Positions 9,577 to 17,257 of a DNA stretch of 64,000 nucleotides are shown here, in pieces. Within the stretch, counting starts at the first letter, position 1. Every line of letters begins with the position of its first letter. The notes under the pieces were generated by a model, which worked only from the letters and a program-made list of their open reading frames with translations, was not told the DNA's origin and made no database searches. Source of the stretch: Lachnospiraceae bacterium (GTDB lineage Bacteria; Bacillota; Clostridia; Lachnospirales; Lachnospiraceae); NCBI GenBank assembly GCA_021202335.1, contig JAJQDE010000053.1, forward strand, positions 42,551 through 106,550. The letters run 5' to 3'. A program made the position numbers and the translations under genes.

Positions 9577-10059
9577 ATGGACGACAATGATTATGTGCTG
9601 GCATTTGACCATTTTTATACCAACAATCACATTCAAATCCTTAAATCACTCCTCCCATTTATGGAAGGGGAGCGTTTGGGAATGCTTCCCGCACTGATTA
9701 AATATATGGAGCTTAAATACACGCTCGCACTCATCAAAAAAGGGACCAAACCCGTAAACGGCAGCATAATAGGCGCATGCAGCAATGAACAAGACGGCAT
9801 GGGCGCCGGCGGCATCGGAGATAATATGGAACGGATTTACAATGCGGTACACCGCTATCTTGCCCCTAATGAAGAAAAAATGTTTTCACAGCTTTTATCC
9901 GCAATGCAGACCATGAAAAACATGCGTGAAATGCAGCAAATGATGGAAATGCTGCAAGGCCTCAATCCCGATGCTGACGCCGGCGGCGATATCCCCGGCG
10001 GTCTTGATCTGACCGAGCTTATGAAGCTGTTTGGCAATGACCGGAATGACTTGAAATAA
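9577..10059 (+). CDS. Hypothetical protein (160 aa)
   Basis: I do not recognise this family. The start is the ATG at 9577, which follows GGAGGA with 9-base spacing. An upstream in-frame ATG at 9472 lies inside the preceding terminator and is rejected. The protein has a helical N-terminal half (DHFYTNNHIQILKSLLPFM). A Gly-rich linker and a Met-rich amphipathic helix follow (MREMQQMMEMLQGLN, about residues 118-132). The acidic C-terminus ends DLTELMKLFGN. There is no signal peptide or membrane span. The next gene starts 20 bases downstream on the same strand and shares the same helical, Met-rich style, so the pair is probably one transcript acting together. Confidence 0.8.
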   Translation: MDDNDYVLAFDHFYTNNHIQILKSLLPFMEGERLGMLPALIKYMELKYTLALIKKGTKPVNGSIIGACSNEQDGMGAGGIGDNMERIYNAVHRYLAPNEEKMFSQLLSAMQTMKNMREMQQMMEMLQGLNPDADAGGDIPGGLDLTELMKLFGNDRNDLK

Positions 10060-10078
10060 AATAAAGGAGCGTTTATTT

Positions 10079-10372
10079 ATGGAAAAGCCTGAAAATAACA
10101 GAGCGTGGCTTAACGACCCTGCCCTCAAAGACATCGACGGCGCAAAGCTTGCTTTCCTCGAAAAGCTTTTTGTGCAGGGTGCTTCTATGGATATGACAAA
10201 GCAAAAGGAAATGCTGTCTTTTCTGCTTTCTCTTTCTCAGATAAGCCGTGAAAACAACATTTCCTTCGATAAAAATGAGATTGCTTTAATATATTCGGTG
10301 CTTCAAAGATATTCCGACAAGTCGGACATTGCTAAGATGGAAAAGCTTTTTTCTTTTTTCCGTTTCCGGTAA
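10079..10372 (+). CDS. Hypothetical helical protein (97 aa)
   Basis: The start ATG at 10079 is preceded by AAAGGAG. The protein is predicted to be all helical, with a central Met/Ser/Leu-rich segment (MTKQKEMLSFLLSLSQISR). It has no recognised domain. It is the second gene of a two-gene unit with the 160-aa protein upstream. Its last 41 bases overlap the end of the convergent PKTGD-protein gene (10332). No terminator separates the two convergent genes, so the overlapping ends may affect each other's transcripts. Confidence 0.75.
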   Translation: MEKPENNRAWLNDPALKDIDGAKLAFLEKLFVQGASMDMTKQKEMLSFLLSLSQISRENNISFDKNEIALIYSVLQRYSDKSDIAKMEKLFSFFRFR

Positions 10373-12851
10373 GCACTAAAAGCGTTCCCAGCGAAAACAG
10401 CACGCATACCAAAAGTGTGCGGTACTGCACCGTATCGCCCGTTTTGGGCGTCGAGTCCTTTACATGCAGAGTGCCCGCCGATGTGCTTGCTACCGCGGCA
10501 TCAGCGGTTGATGCCGTCACTGTCGATGACTCCGCCGTTGACGTTGCGGCTGCGGCTGCTGACGCTGTTGACGCTGTTGACGCTGCGGCTGCAGACGCTG
10601 CTGACGCTGTTGACGTTGCGGCTGCGGCTGCGTCAGTTGGCGTTGCGGCTACGGCAGTTGACGTTGCATCAACTGACGTTGCTGACGTTGTTGACGTTGC
10701 GGCTGCGGCTGCGTCAGTTGACGCTGCGGCTGCGGCTGTTGACGTTGTTGACGCTGCGGCTGCTGACGCTGCTGACGTTGTTGACGCAGTTACGCCGAGC
10801 GCGATGCCCGTGCTGCTTGAAGCCGTCGTGCCGGCTGTGCTTTCCGAGCTCTGCGCCGACGAAACCGTGCCAGCACTGCCCGAAGCCGTGGCTCCGAGCG
10901 TAATACTCCCTGAGTTATTTGAACTTATTACGCTTACCGAAGAGCCTTCGCTGCTGTCCGTGCTGTCGTCGCTGTCCGTGCCGGTATCTGTATCTGTGTC
11001 CGAAGTTTCCTCATACACAAAACAGCTGTACTTTTCCGCAAGCTCCTTTGCTATCGCTATGGCACTGTCGGATTCCGCCGTCAGCGTCACTGTTGACGTA
11101 ATCGACTCAAATCCGCTAAACGCATCATCCTCCACCTCCTCAAGCGCGTCGGAAAGCGCTATGTCCGTCACCGCGCTCACGCTCGTAAATGCGTCGTCGC
11201 CGATAACCGTGACGGTGTCCGGTATCTCAACGCTGCTATCGCTTCCGGTATATTTGTAGAGTACCGTCTTTTGCGGATTCATCCTAAAGCCCGATGTCGT
11301 GGCATACCATTTTTTATAAAGCGTCAGGTTCTTTTTGACCGCCTTTGAGGAGCTGTGTTTTGAAAGACAGTTTTTGTCCGTATACCAATTGGAATCCGTA
11401 CTGTACCCCGAATACTTAAAGACCGCGTCATCCTCATATTCAGGGTAAGCTTCATCGTCGATGGCTTCTCCCTTAGCAACCTTTGTCTTTACGCTTTTCA
11501 CACTGCTGTATTCCGTCCCCTCATAGGTGCCGCTGTACTTTCCGCCGTTCATACTGAAGGTCACCGTATAAGCGTCCGTTTCCCACTGAGCATAGAGCGT
11601 CAGATCCGCTGATATCGCCTCTCCCCACGCCGTATACTCCGTTTCCGAATCCTCCTCGTCCGTATACCAGCCCAAAAAGGTTTTCCCGCTTATCGAGGGC
11701 GTTTCCGACGGCTCGTTAAGCAGCTCTCCCTCATAAATTTTAAGCTGCTCCGGCACATTCTCCGCTCCGTCCGCCACAAAATCCACATAATAATATTTCG
11801 TAACCGTGCTGTCCCATTTTGCGTAAATAGTCGTATCAGACTCTATTGTATCGTTTGCAAAATCCCATTCGTTTAAATAAGACGCTTCCTTGTACCACCC
11901 CTGAAAAACATAGGAAACAACCTGCTTTTCATCCTCAATACTTAAGGAATATCTGCCCGCTGTCAGTATTGCCGGCTGTTCCCCGTTCACTGACACCGAC
12001 TCGGAAACCGTGCTGTGCGCGGGAACCGTGCGCGTTTCACCCTCTACCTGCGAAATCCCGGTGACAAACTCCACGGTATATTCCGCCTCCTCCTGCGCAT
12101 CCTCATCATCAGCCTCCGCATTAACAGCGGCAGCTGCCGCAGATGACGATATGTTGTAATCAATGCCCGCAATCTGTTCTACCTTGGCAGCGTCCAAATA
12201 AGAGCTGTAAACAAGCTGTTCATAGCTGTCCGCAAGCTGCTTTGCAAGCTCCGACGACTGTTCGGTTCCATTATCGTAGATATAAATGATGCCCGTTCCC
12301 CCGGCAGCGCCGCTGAAAGCATTCACGCATATCCTTGAAATGCTGTCGGGCAGCTCTATTCCTCTCACATTTTCAAGACTGTCAAAGGCGTAAGGCGCAA
12401 TGACCTCAACAGTGTCGGGAATCTGCACCAGCGTCTGCTCACCGTCATACTTATAAAGCACGGTTTTGTCCGGATTGAGGCAAAAGCCGTTTTCAGCATA
12501 ATACCACTTTTTATAAAGAGTAACGCTCTTAGTAATCACGCTGTCCGTATCGAACTCTTCGATACATTCCCTGTCCGTATACCATTTGCCGCTTTCCGTT
12601 TCAAAGCCTGCATATGAAGCGTACTTATCGTCAGGGTAGGTATCGATTTTCCTGTCGTCGTCAATTACCAGCACCGGCGTTTGGTCCGTAAAGCTGTACC
12701 CGTTATATTCTCCGTCAAAGCTTCCGCCGTTCATGCTGAAGGTGACTGTGTTTGTTCCTTCCGCCTGCGCGTCAGGCATCGGCAGTTGTGAAATCACCAC
12801 TGCCAAAATCATAAGGCTCACTCCTAAAATATTTTTTAATCTGCGGTACAT
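10332..12851 (-). CDS. Cell-wall-anchored surface protein (PKTGD sorting signal) with InlB-type repeats and an Ala/Ser/Thr stalk
   Basis: This is an 839-aa exported protein predicted to be covalently attached to peptidoglycan. Residues 1-30 are a signal peptide ending DAQA. Two long related blocks follow. Each has a Listeria-Bacteroides repeat (TVTFSMNGG... LYKKW) and an LRR-like stretch (VLYKY...IPDTV.VI...AF). An InlB B-type repeat lies between them. An Ala/Ser/Thr stalk of about 130 residues leads to a sorting signal: PKTGD at 802-806, a hydrophobic segment, then GKKKK. The start at ATG 12851 follows the sortase stop by one base. The GGGG-containing site (GGAATGGGGATTG) lies inside the sortase end, so the two genes are translationally coupled. 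The adjacent sortase is its likely transpeptidase. Confidence 0.87.
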   Translation of the reverse strand: MYRRLKNILGVSLMILAVVISQLPMPDAQAEGTNTVTFSMNGGSFDGEYNGYSFTDQTPVLVIDDDRKIDTYPDDKYASYAGFETESGKWYTDRECIEEFDTDSVITKSVTLYKKWYYAENGFCLNPDKTVLYKYDGEQTLVQIPDTVEVIAPYAFDSLENVRGIELPDSISRICVNAFSGAAGGTGIIYIYDNGTEQSSELAKQLADSYEQLVYSSYLDAAKVEQIAGIDYNISSSAAAAAVNAEADDEDAQEEAEYTVEFVTGISQVEGETRTVPAHSTVSESVSVNGEQPAILTAGRYSLSIEDEKQVVSYVFQGWYKEASYLNEWDFANDTIESDTTIYAKWDSTVTKYYYVDFVADGAENVPEQLKIYEGELLNEPSETPSISGKTFLGWYTDEEDSETEYTAWGEAISADLTLYAQWETDAYTVTFSMNGGKYSGTYEGTEYSSVKSVKTKVAKGEAIDDEAYPEYEDDAVFKYSGYSTDSNWYTDKNCLSKHSSSKAVKKNLTLYKKWYATTSGFRMNPQKTVLYKYTGSDSSVEIPDTVTVIGDDAFTSVSAVTDIALSDALEEVEDDAFSGFESITSTVTLTAESDSAIAIAKELAEKYSCFVYEETSDTDTDTGTDSDDSTDSSEGSSVSVISSNNSGSITLGATASGSAGTVSSAQSSESTAGTTASSSTGIALGVTASTTSAASAAAASTTSTAAAAASTDAAAAATSTTSATSVDATSTAVAATPTDAAAAATSTASAASAAAASTASTASAAAAATSTAESSTVTASTADAAVASTSAGTLHVKDSTPKTGDTVQYRTLLVCVLFSLGTLLVLTGNGKKKKAFPS
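10540..10800 (-). repeat. Low-complexity minisatellite encoding the Ala/Ser/Thr stalk
   Basis: Units of 6 to 15 bases built from GTTGAC, GCTGAC, GCGGCT and GTTGCG alternate over about 260 bases. All changes keep the triplet frame on the minus strand, giving Ala, Ser and Thr codons. An antisense plus-strand frame also stays open through it as a side effect. Confidence 0.8.
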
Positions 12852-12852
12852 A

Positions 12853-13977
12853 TCAATCCCCATTCCGAAGCGTATTTGTTTTCTTTGCAATTACCACAAA
12901 CCTGCCGTCCTCCGTATAATAATCGCAGGTCGACAATATCAGGCATGAATCGCCAAATTCAAGACTTACGTCCGTAGTATAAAGCGCGTTTTCCTCTATG
13001 TTCCTGCAAAACTCATCAAACAGCTCCTGCGTGCTTATGTCAATGGCGTCGTAGTAGCGGAACACATCCTCGTCCTCATACGCCACGGCTGACAGCATCA
13101 CCGCCGCCACCTTATACTCGCCCTCGCTGTACAGACTGTCAAAGCGTATTGTCTGATGCTCCATACAATAATCCTTGTCCTTATATTCCTTGAGCGTGCC
13201 AAACATTACTCCCGTTCTCATGTTATGCCCGTATATGATGATATTTTGCCCGCTCTCAAGCACATCGCTTCTGTAATCAAGGATTAAAAGCCCGTTTTTG
13301 TCCTCCTGACCGTTAAAGTTTTTGTCAAGGTAATAGTCGTTATCGCCTTCCCTTGACATAACGGGATAGTTGATTTTCGTCCCCTCTATGGAAAGCCAGC
13401 CCGAAAAATCATTGTTTTCATCGTACAAAGCCTGAAATTTACTTAAAATCCGCGGTTCGGACTGCTCGGACGCATCCCCGCTTTCTTCCCCGGAGTCCGG
13501 CGTCATCAGGCTGTCATCCTCACCGTCCGTCGCTGCCTCGGCAGCAGCGGCGTCAGTTCCCTCGCCTATTCTTTCAAGCAGCTTTTTTGCGTGGTAATTA
13601 GTCCGCACATCCATAAGGAAGTTCCAATTCAGGTACACGGCACTGATCAGAAACACCAGCGCAAACATCACAACAGCTATGTTCCTGTTTATGTTTAATA
13701 TGCGCCTTGCGTTTTGGCGCCTTCTCCTGCCTGCGGCAATCTGCCTTTGAGTTTTCCTTCGCTGAGCCTCGGTTGTATTTTTGAGTATTTTATCATAAAA
13801 TTCCTCACCTCTGCTGCTTTGAAAGGTCAGATTTTCAGATTTTATCTTATAATAAATGTCATTTGCAAGCCGGCTTGTAAGCTTCCTTTTCCCCCGCATA
13901 AGCCGGCTGATAAGCTGTAAGTCATGCTCCAGCGCATTAGGGTCGTAGCCCGTTCCGTATTCCGTATGATCCGCCAT
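12853..13977 (-). CDS. srtB: Class B sortase
   Basis: This 374-aa membrane-bound transpeptidase joins sorting-signal proteins to the cell wall. A cytoplasmic Arg/Lys-rich region of about 98 residues comes first and is unusually long for a sortase. A membrane segment follows at about 99-119 (IAVVMFALVFLISAVYLNW) and then an acidic linker. The catalytic domain carries His251 in YGHN, Cys351 in LSTC and Arg359 in GRFVV, with the class B pattern STCDY. The start is ATG 13977, overlapping the upstream stop codon by one base (TGATG). The longer frame from 14094 would lie inside the upstream gene and is rejected. The gene directly downstream encodes a PKTGD protein, its probable substrate. Confidence 0.92.
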   Translation of the reverse strand: MADHTEYGTGYDPNALEHDLQLISRLMRGKRKLTSRLANDIYYKIKSENLTFQSSRGEEFYDKILKNTTEAQRRKTQRQIAAGRRRRQNARRILNINRNIAVVMFALVFLISAVYLNWNFLMDVRTNYHAKKLLERIGEGTDAAAAEAATDGEDDSLMTPDSGEESGDASEQSEPRILSKFQALYDENNDFSGWLSIEGTKINYPVMSREGDNDYYLDKNFNGQEDKNGLLILDYRSDVLESGQNIIIYGHNMRTGVMFGTLKEYKDKDYCMEHQTIRFDSLYSEGEYKVAAVMLSAVAYEDEDVFRYYDAIDISTQELFDEFCRNIEENALYTTDVSLEFGDSCLILSTCDYYTEDGRFVVIAKKTNTLRNGD

Positions 13978-14657
13978 CAATACAATACACCCTGCATTTC
14001 CATAAACAATATTTTTGAGATATCGGGAGCTATCGGAGCCATTAAACTGATAAAATTCCTGCAAATCCGCTCCACGTCCTCCCGGTACGGGCATGTATTT
14101 GCAAAATTCCTTTCATTCTGCGCGTGGATCCGTATGCCTGTCACAAGCTCTCCGACCCGAAGCTCCTTCTGCAAAAGCTTCAGCAGCTCCATAAGCGCGG
14201 ACACAACGCCGTGACGATTTGCCCTGTCGTTTCCGCGCCTGATGCATCGGTCGATTTTTTTCTCAGTACCGTCAAGCGCGTCCTGCATACGGGTAATGCT
14301 CTCCTTAGTGACATCGGCGCAGCCGCCCTCAAAAAGCACGGCGAGTATCATGCGCCGGTACCTGCACAGAAACTTATACATGCCCTCCAGCTCACCCTCA
14401 TTCCAGCTCTCATAAAACGGCGCGTCGTTTTCCTCCGGCGTCTTTTCAAAAAGCAGATAAAGGCGCAGACAATCCGTACCGTAATCCATCACCAGAGCGT
14501 CGTCAAACACTCTCCCTCCGGTCCGGTCAAGCCATTCAAAAAGCGCAGCCGCCTCATCGCTCTTATATCCCAAGCTGTCAGGGATATCGCACCCTGACAG
14601 CCTCCTTGCGTGATATTCAATTTCCCTGTGGTTTAGGGGAGTTAAAAATTTTTCCAT
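13977..14657 (-). CDS. Stand-alone protein resembling the C-terminal part of leucyl-tRNA synthetase
   Basis: This 226-aa protein has no HIGH or KMSKS motif. Residues about 48-75 (DDALVMDYGTDCLRLYLLF) align by eye with the LeuRS segment [18 protein letters not shown] that follows KMSKS in the neighbouring leuS. Its end (ISLMAPIAPDISKILF) matches the LeuRS anticodon-binding helices ([16 protein letters not shown]). It therefore looks like a diverged copy of the post-catalytic and anticodon-binding region. It cannot aminoacylate by itself. It lies 7 bases after leuS and overlaps srtB by one base, so it belongs to the leuS-srtB operon. A role in tRNA binding or leucine-related regulation is only a guess. 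Confidence 0.75.
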   Translation of the reverse strand: MEKFLTPLNHREIEYHARRLSGCDIPDSLGYKSDEAAALFEWLDRTGGRVFDDALVMDYGTDCLRLYLLFEKTPEENDAPFYESWNEGELEGMYKFLCRYRRMILAVLFEGGCADVTKESITRMQDALDGTEKKIDRCIRRGNDRANRHGVVSALMELLKLLQKELRVGELVTGIRIHAQNERNFANTCPYREDVERICRNFISLMAPIAPDISKILFMEMQGVLY

Positions 14658-14664
14658 TGCCGCT

Positions 14665-17082
14665 CTACTTTACAACCATGTTCAATATTCTGCCCTTGAC
14701 GTAAATTTCCTTCACGATTGCTTTGCCGTCAATCAGAGCCGCGATTGCAGGAAGGGCATGCGCCTTCTCCTTTACGGCGCTCTCTTCCTCGTCCAAACCT
14801 ACCGTCAGCGTGGCTTTCACCTTTCCGTTAATCTGCACCGCAATCTCAACATTGGCTTCCACTGTCTTTGCCTCGTCATACTCGGGCCACTTCTGTTGAT
14901 ATGCCCTGCCTCTGCCCGCAAAATTAATCTCCCAAAGCTCCTCCGTCATGTGAGGCGCGACAGGATTTAAAAGCAAAAGCAGCGTCGCATACTCCGCCCT
15001 GTTGACACTGTTTGCCTTATAGAAGTCGTTTACAAGCGACATCATTGCGGCGATTGCAGTATTGAACTTCAAATCCTCAAAATCGTTTGACACCTTTTTA
15101 ATTGTCCGGTGAAGCTTCGTTTCCATCTCCTCACGGTACGCGTCGCCGTCCGTCAGCATGTCCTGAAGCTTCCACACCCTCTCAAGGAAACGGCGGCAGC
15201 CCTTTACGCCCTCCGCGCTCCATGCCGCGCTCAAATCAAACGCTCCGATAAACATCTCATAGGTTCTGAGCGTGTCTGCGCCAAACTCGTTTACCACATC
15301 ATCCGGGTTTACCACATTTCCTCTCGACTTTGACATCTTCTCGCCGTTCTCGCCCAAAATCATGCCATTTGAGGTGCGCTTCATATAAGGCTCGCTGCAT
15401 GACACAAGTCCCTGGTCGTATAGGAATTTATGCCAAAATCTCGAATACAGAAGGTGAAGCGTAGTATGCTCCATGCCGCCGTTGTACCAGTCCACGGGCA
15501 TCCAGTAGTCAATTGCCTCCCTGCTTGCAAATGCCTCGTCATTGTCCGGGTCAATATATCTTAAGAAATACCACGACGAACCTGCCCACTGCGGCATCGT
15601 ATCCGTTTCACGCTCCGCCTTGCCGCCGCACTTAGGGCATGTCGTTTCCACCCAGTCGCGCATGGCTGCAAGCGGGGATTCCCCTGTGTCCGTCGGCATG
15701 TAGCTGTCCACCTCGGGAAGCTTCAGCGGCAGCTCGCTTTCATCAAGCGGCACATATCCGCAGCACGGGCACTTTACAATGGGAATCGGCTCTCCCCAAT
15801 AGCGCTGGCGGGAAAATACCCAGTCACGCAGCTTGAAGTTTACCTTCTTATGCCCGATACCCTTCTCCTCAAGCCACTCTGTCATCGCTTTCTTTGCGTC
15901 CTTTACCTCCATGCCGTCCAGGAAGCCTGAGTTGCAGAGCTTTCCGGTTGCCACGTCCGTAAACGCCTCGTTCTGCACATCTCCGCCTGCCACCACCTCT
16001 ATGATGGGAAGTCCGAATTTCTTTGCAAAATCCCAGTCCCTTGTATCGTGCGCAGGGACAGCCATGATCGCGCCCGTCCCGTATGACATCAGCACGTAGT
16101 CGGAAACCCACACGGGAATTTCCTTATTATTTACGGGATTGATTGCCATGACGCCCTTGAGGCATGCACCCGTCTTATCCTTTGCAAGCTCCGTCCTCTC
16201 AAAGTCCGATTTTTTGGATGCCTGCTCGCGGTATGCGGCTATTTCCTCATAATTTTCAATATCCGCCTTATATTTCTCAATCAGAGGATGCTCCGGTGAA
16301 ATTACCATATATGTCGCGCCGAAAAGCGTGTCCGGTCTGGTGGTGTAAACCGTGAGCGTTTCATCCCGGTCTTTAAGCTTAAAATTGACCTCCGCGCCCT
16401 CAGAACGTCCAATCCAGTTTTTCTGCGAAACCTTTACCTTCTCGATATAGTCCACGTCGTTCAAGCCGTCAATCAGCTTATCCGCGTACTCCGTGATTTT
16501 GAGCATCCACTGCGACTGCATCTTTCTGATAACCTCCGAGCCGCAGCGCTCGCACACGCCGTTTACGACCTCCTCATTCGCAAGCCCCACCTTGCATGAG
16601 GTGCAGAAGTTTATCGGCATTTCGCTCTTATAAGCAAGCCCCTTCTTAAAAAGCTGCAGGAAAATCCACTGTGTCCACTTATAATACTTTTCATCGGTGG
16701 TATTGATTTCCCTCGACCAGTCAAATGAATAGCCGAGTGACTTAAGCTGCTCCTTAAAACGCGCCACATTATTTTTCGTAACAATCTTCGGATGAATTTT
16801 ATTTTTAATCGCGTAATTTTCCGTGGGAAGCCCAAATGCGTCCCAGCCCATGGGAAAAAGCACGTTATAGCCCTGCATTCTGCGTTTTCTTGACACAATA
16901 TCCATCGCCGTGTACGGTCTCGGATGCCCTACGTGAAGCCCCTGCCCTGAAGGATACGGGAACTCCACAAGCGCGTAATACTTAGGCTTGGACTTGTCAA
17001 TTCCGACCTTAAACGCTTCCTCGTTATCCCATATATCCTGCCACTTTTTTTCAATGTCCTTTGGAGAATATTCCCTGCTCAT
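14665..17082 (-). CDS. leuS: Leucine--tRNA ligase
   Basis: This 805-aa class I synthetase charges tRNA-Leu. The HIGH-type motif is HVGH within [13 protein letters not shown] (about residues 42-54). The connective editing domain includes [12 protein letters not shown], and the KMSKS loop reads [10 protein letters not shown]. The anticodon-binding helices and the C-terminal VQINGKVK domain are present, so the protein is full length. The start is ATG 17082, placed 7 bases after GGAGCAGGA. A longer in-frame start at 17106 lies upstream of that site and is rejected. The 175 bases upstream contain no visible T-box antiterminator. It is the first gene of an operon with the LeuRS-like protein, srtB and the anchored protein. 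Confidence 0.97.
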   Translation of the reverse strand: MSREYSPKDIEKKWQDIWDNEEAFKVGIDKSKPKYYALVEFPYPSGQGLHVGHPRPYTAMDIVSRKRRMQGYNVLFPMGWDAFGLPTENYAIKNKIHPKIVTKNNVARFKEQLKSLGYSFDWSREINTTDEKYYKWTQWIFLQLFKKGLAYKSEMPINFCTSCKVGLANEEVVNGVCERCGSEVIRKMQSQWMLKITEYADKLIDGLNDVDYIEKVKVSQKNWIGRSEGAEVNFKLKDRDETLTVYTTRPDTLFGATYMVISPEHPLIEKYKADIENYEEIAAYREQASKKSDFERTELAKDKTGACLKGVMAINPVNNKEIPVWVSDYVLMSYGTGAIMAVPAHDTRDWDFAKKFGLPIIEVVAGGDVQNEAFTDVATGKLCNSGFLDGMEVKDAKKAMTEWLEEKGIGHKKVNFKLRDWVFSRQRYWGEPIPIVKCPCCGYVPLDESELPLKLPEVDSYMPTDTGESPLAAMRDWVETTCPKCGGKAERETDTMPQWAGSSWYFLRYIDPDNDEAFASREAIDYWMPVDWYNGGMEHTTLHLLYSRFWHKFLYDQGLVSCSEPYMKRTSNGMILGENGEKMSKSRGNVVNPDDVVNEFGADTLRTYEMFIGAFDLSAAWSAEGVKGCRRFLERVWKLQDMLTDGDAYREEMETKLHRTIKKVSNDFEDLKFNTAIAAMMSLVNDFYKANSVNRAEYATLLLLLNPVAPHMTEELWEINFAGRGRAYQQKWPEYDEAKTVEANVEIAVQINGKVKATLTVGLDEEESAVKEKAHALPAIAALIDGKAIVKEIYVKGRILNMVVK

Positions 17083-17221
17083 ATATCCTGCTCCTTTTTT
17101 ATTCATTACATTATAAACACACGTCTTATTTTAACGCAGCAGACGCTATATTTCAAGTCAATATTTCCTTTAAAATTTCAGCCTCCGGCACTGCGCGCTT
17201 TGCAGCTTCTCATTGCCAACA

Positions 17222-17251
17222 ATAAAAGCCCCGGCAGACCGGGGCTTTTAT
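17222..17251 (-). terminator. Rho-independent terminator of the EF-G-like gene
   Basis: AAAAGCCCCGG (17224-17234) pairs with CCGGGGCTTTT (17239-17249). It sits 7 bases past the stop codon at 17258 and has runs of A and T on both sides, so it may also work in the other direction. Confidence 0.9.
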
Positions 17252-17257
17252 CATGAT

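Noticed and set aside
10417..11259. A 280-codon plus-strand frame rich in Ala, Val and Asp
   Set aside because: It is antisense to the Ala/Ser/Thr stalk and lower region of the PKTGD protein. The repeat keeps both strands open. It has no start site with SD and no domain.
13977..14094. A longer start for the sortase at 14094
   Set aside because: That stretch is coding sequence of the upstream LeuRS-like gene. The ATG at 13977 overlaps its stop codon as expected for coupled genes.
17083..17257. T-box leader upstream of leuS (and likewise upstream of asnS)
   Set aside because: The upstream regions are 175 and 160 bases long. I found no specifier stem, no T-box core (TGGNACCGCG) and no terminator/antiterminator pair.
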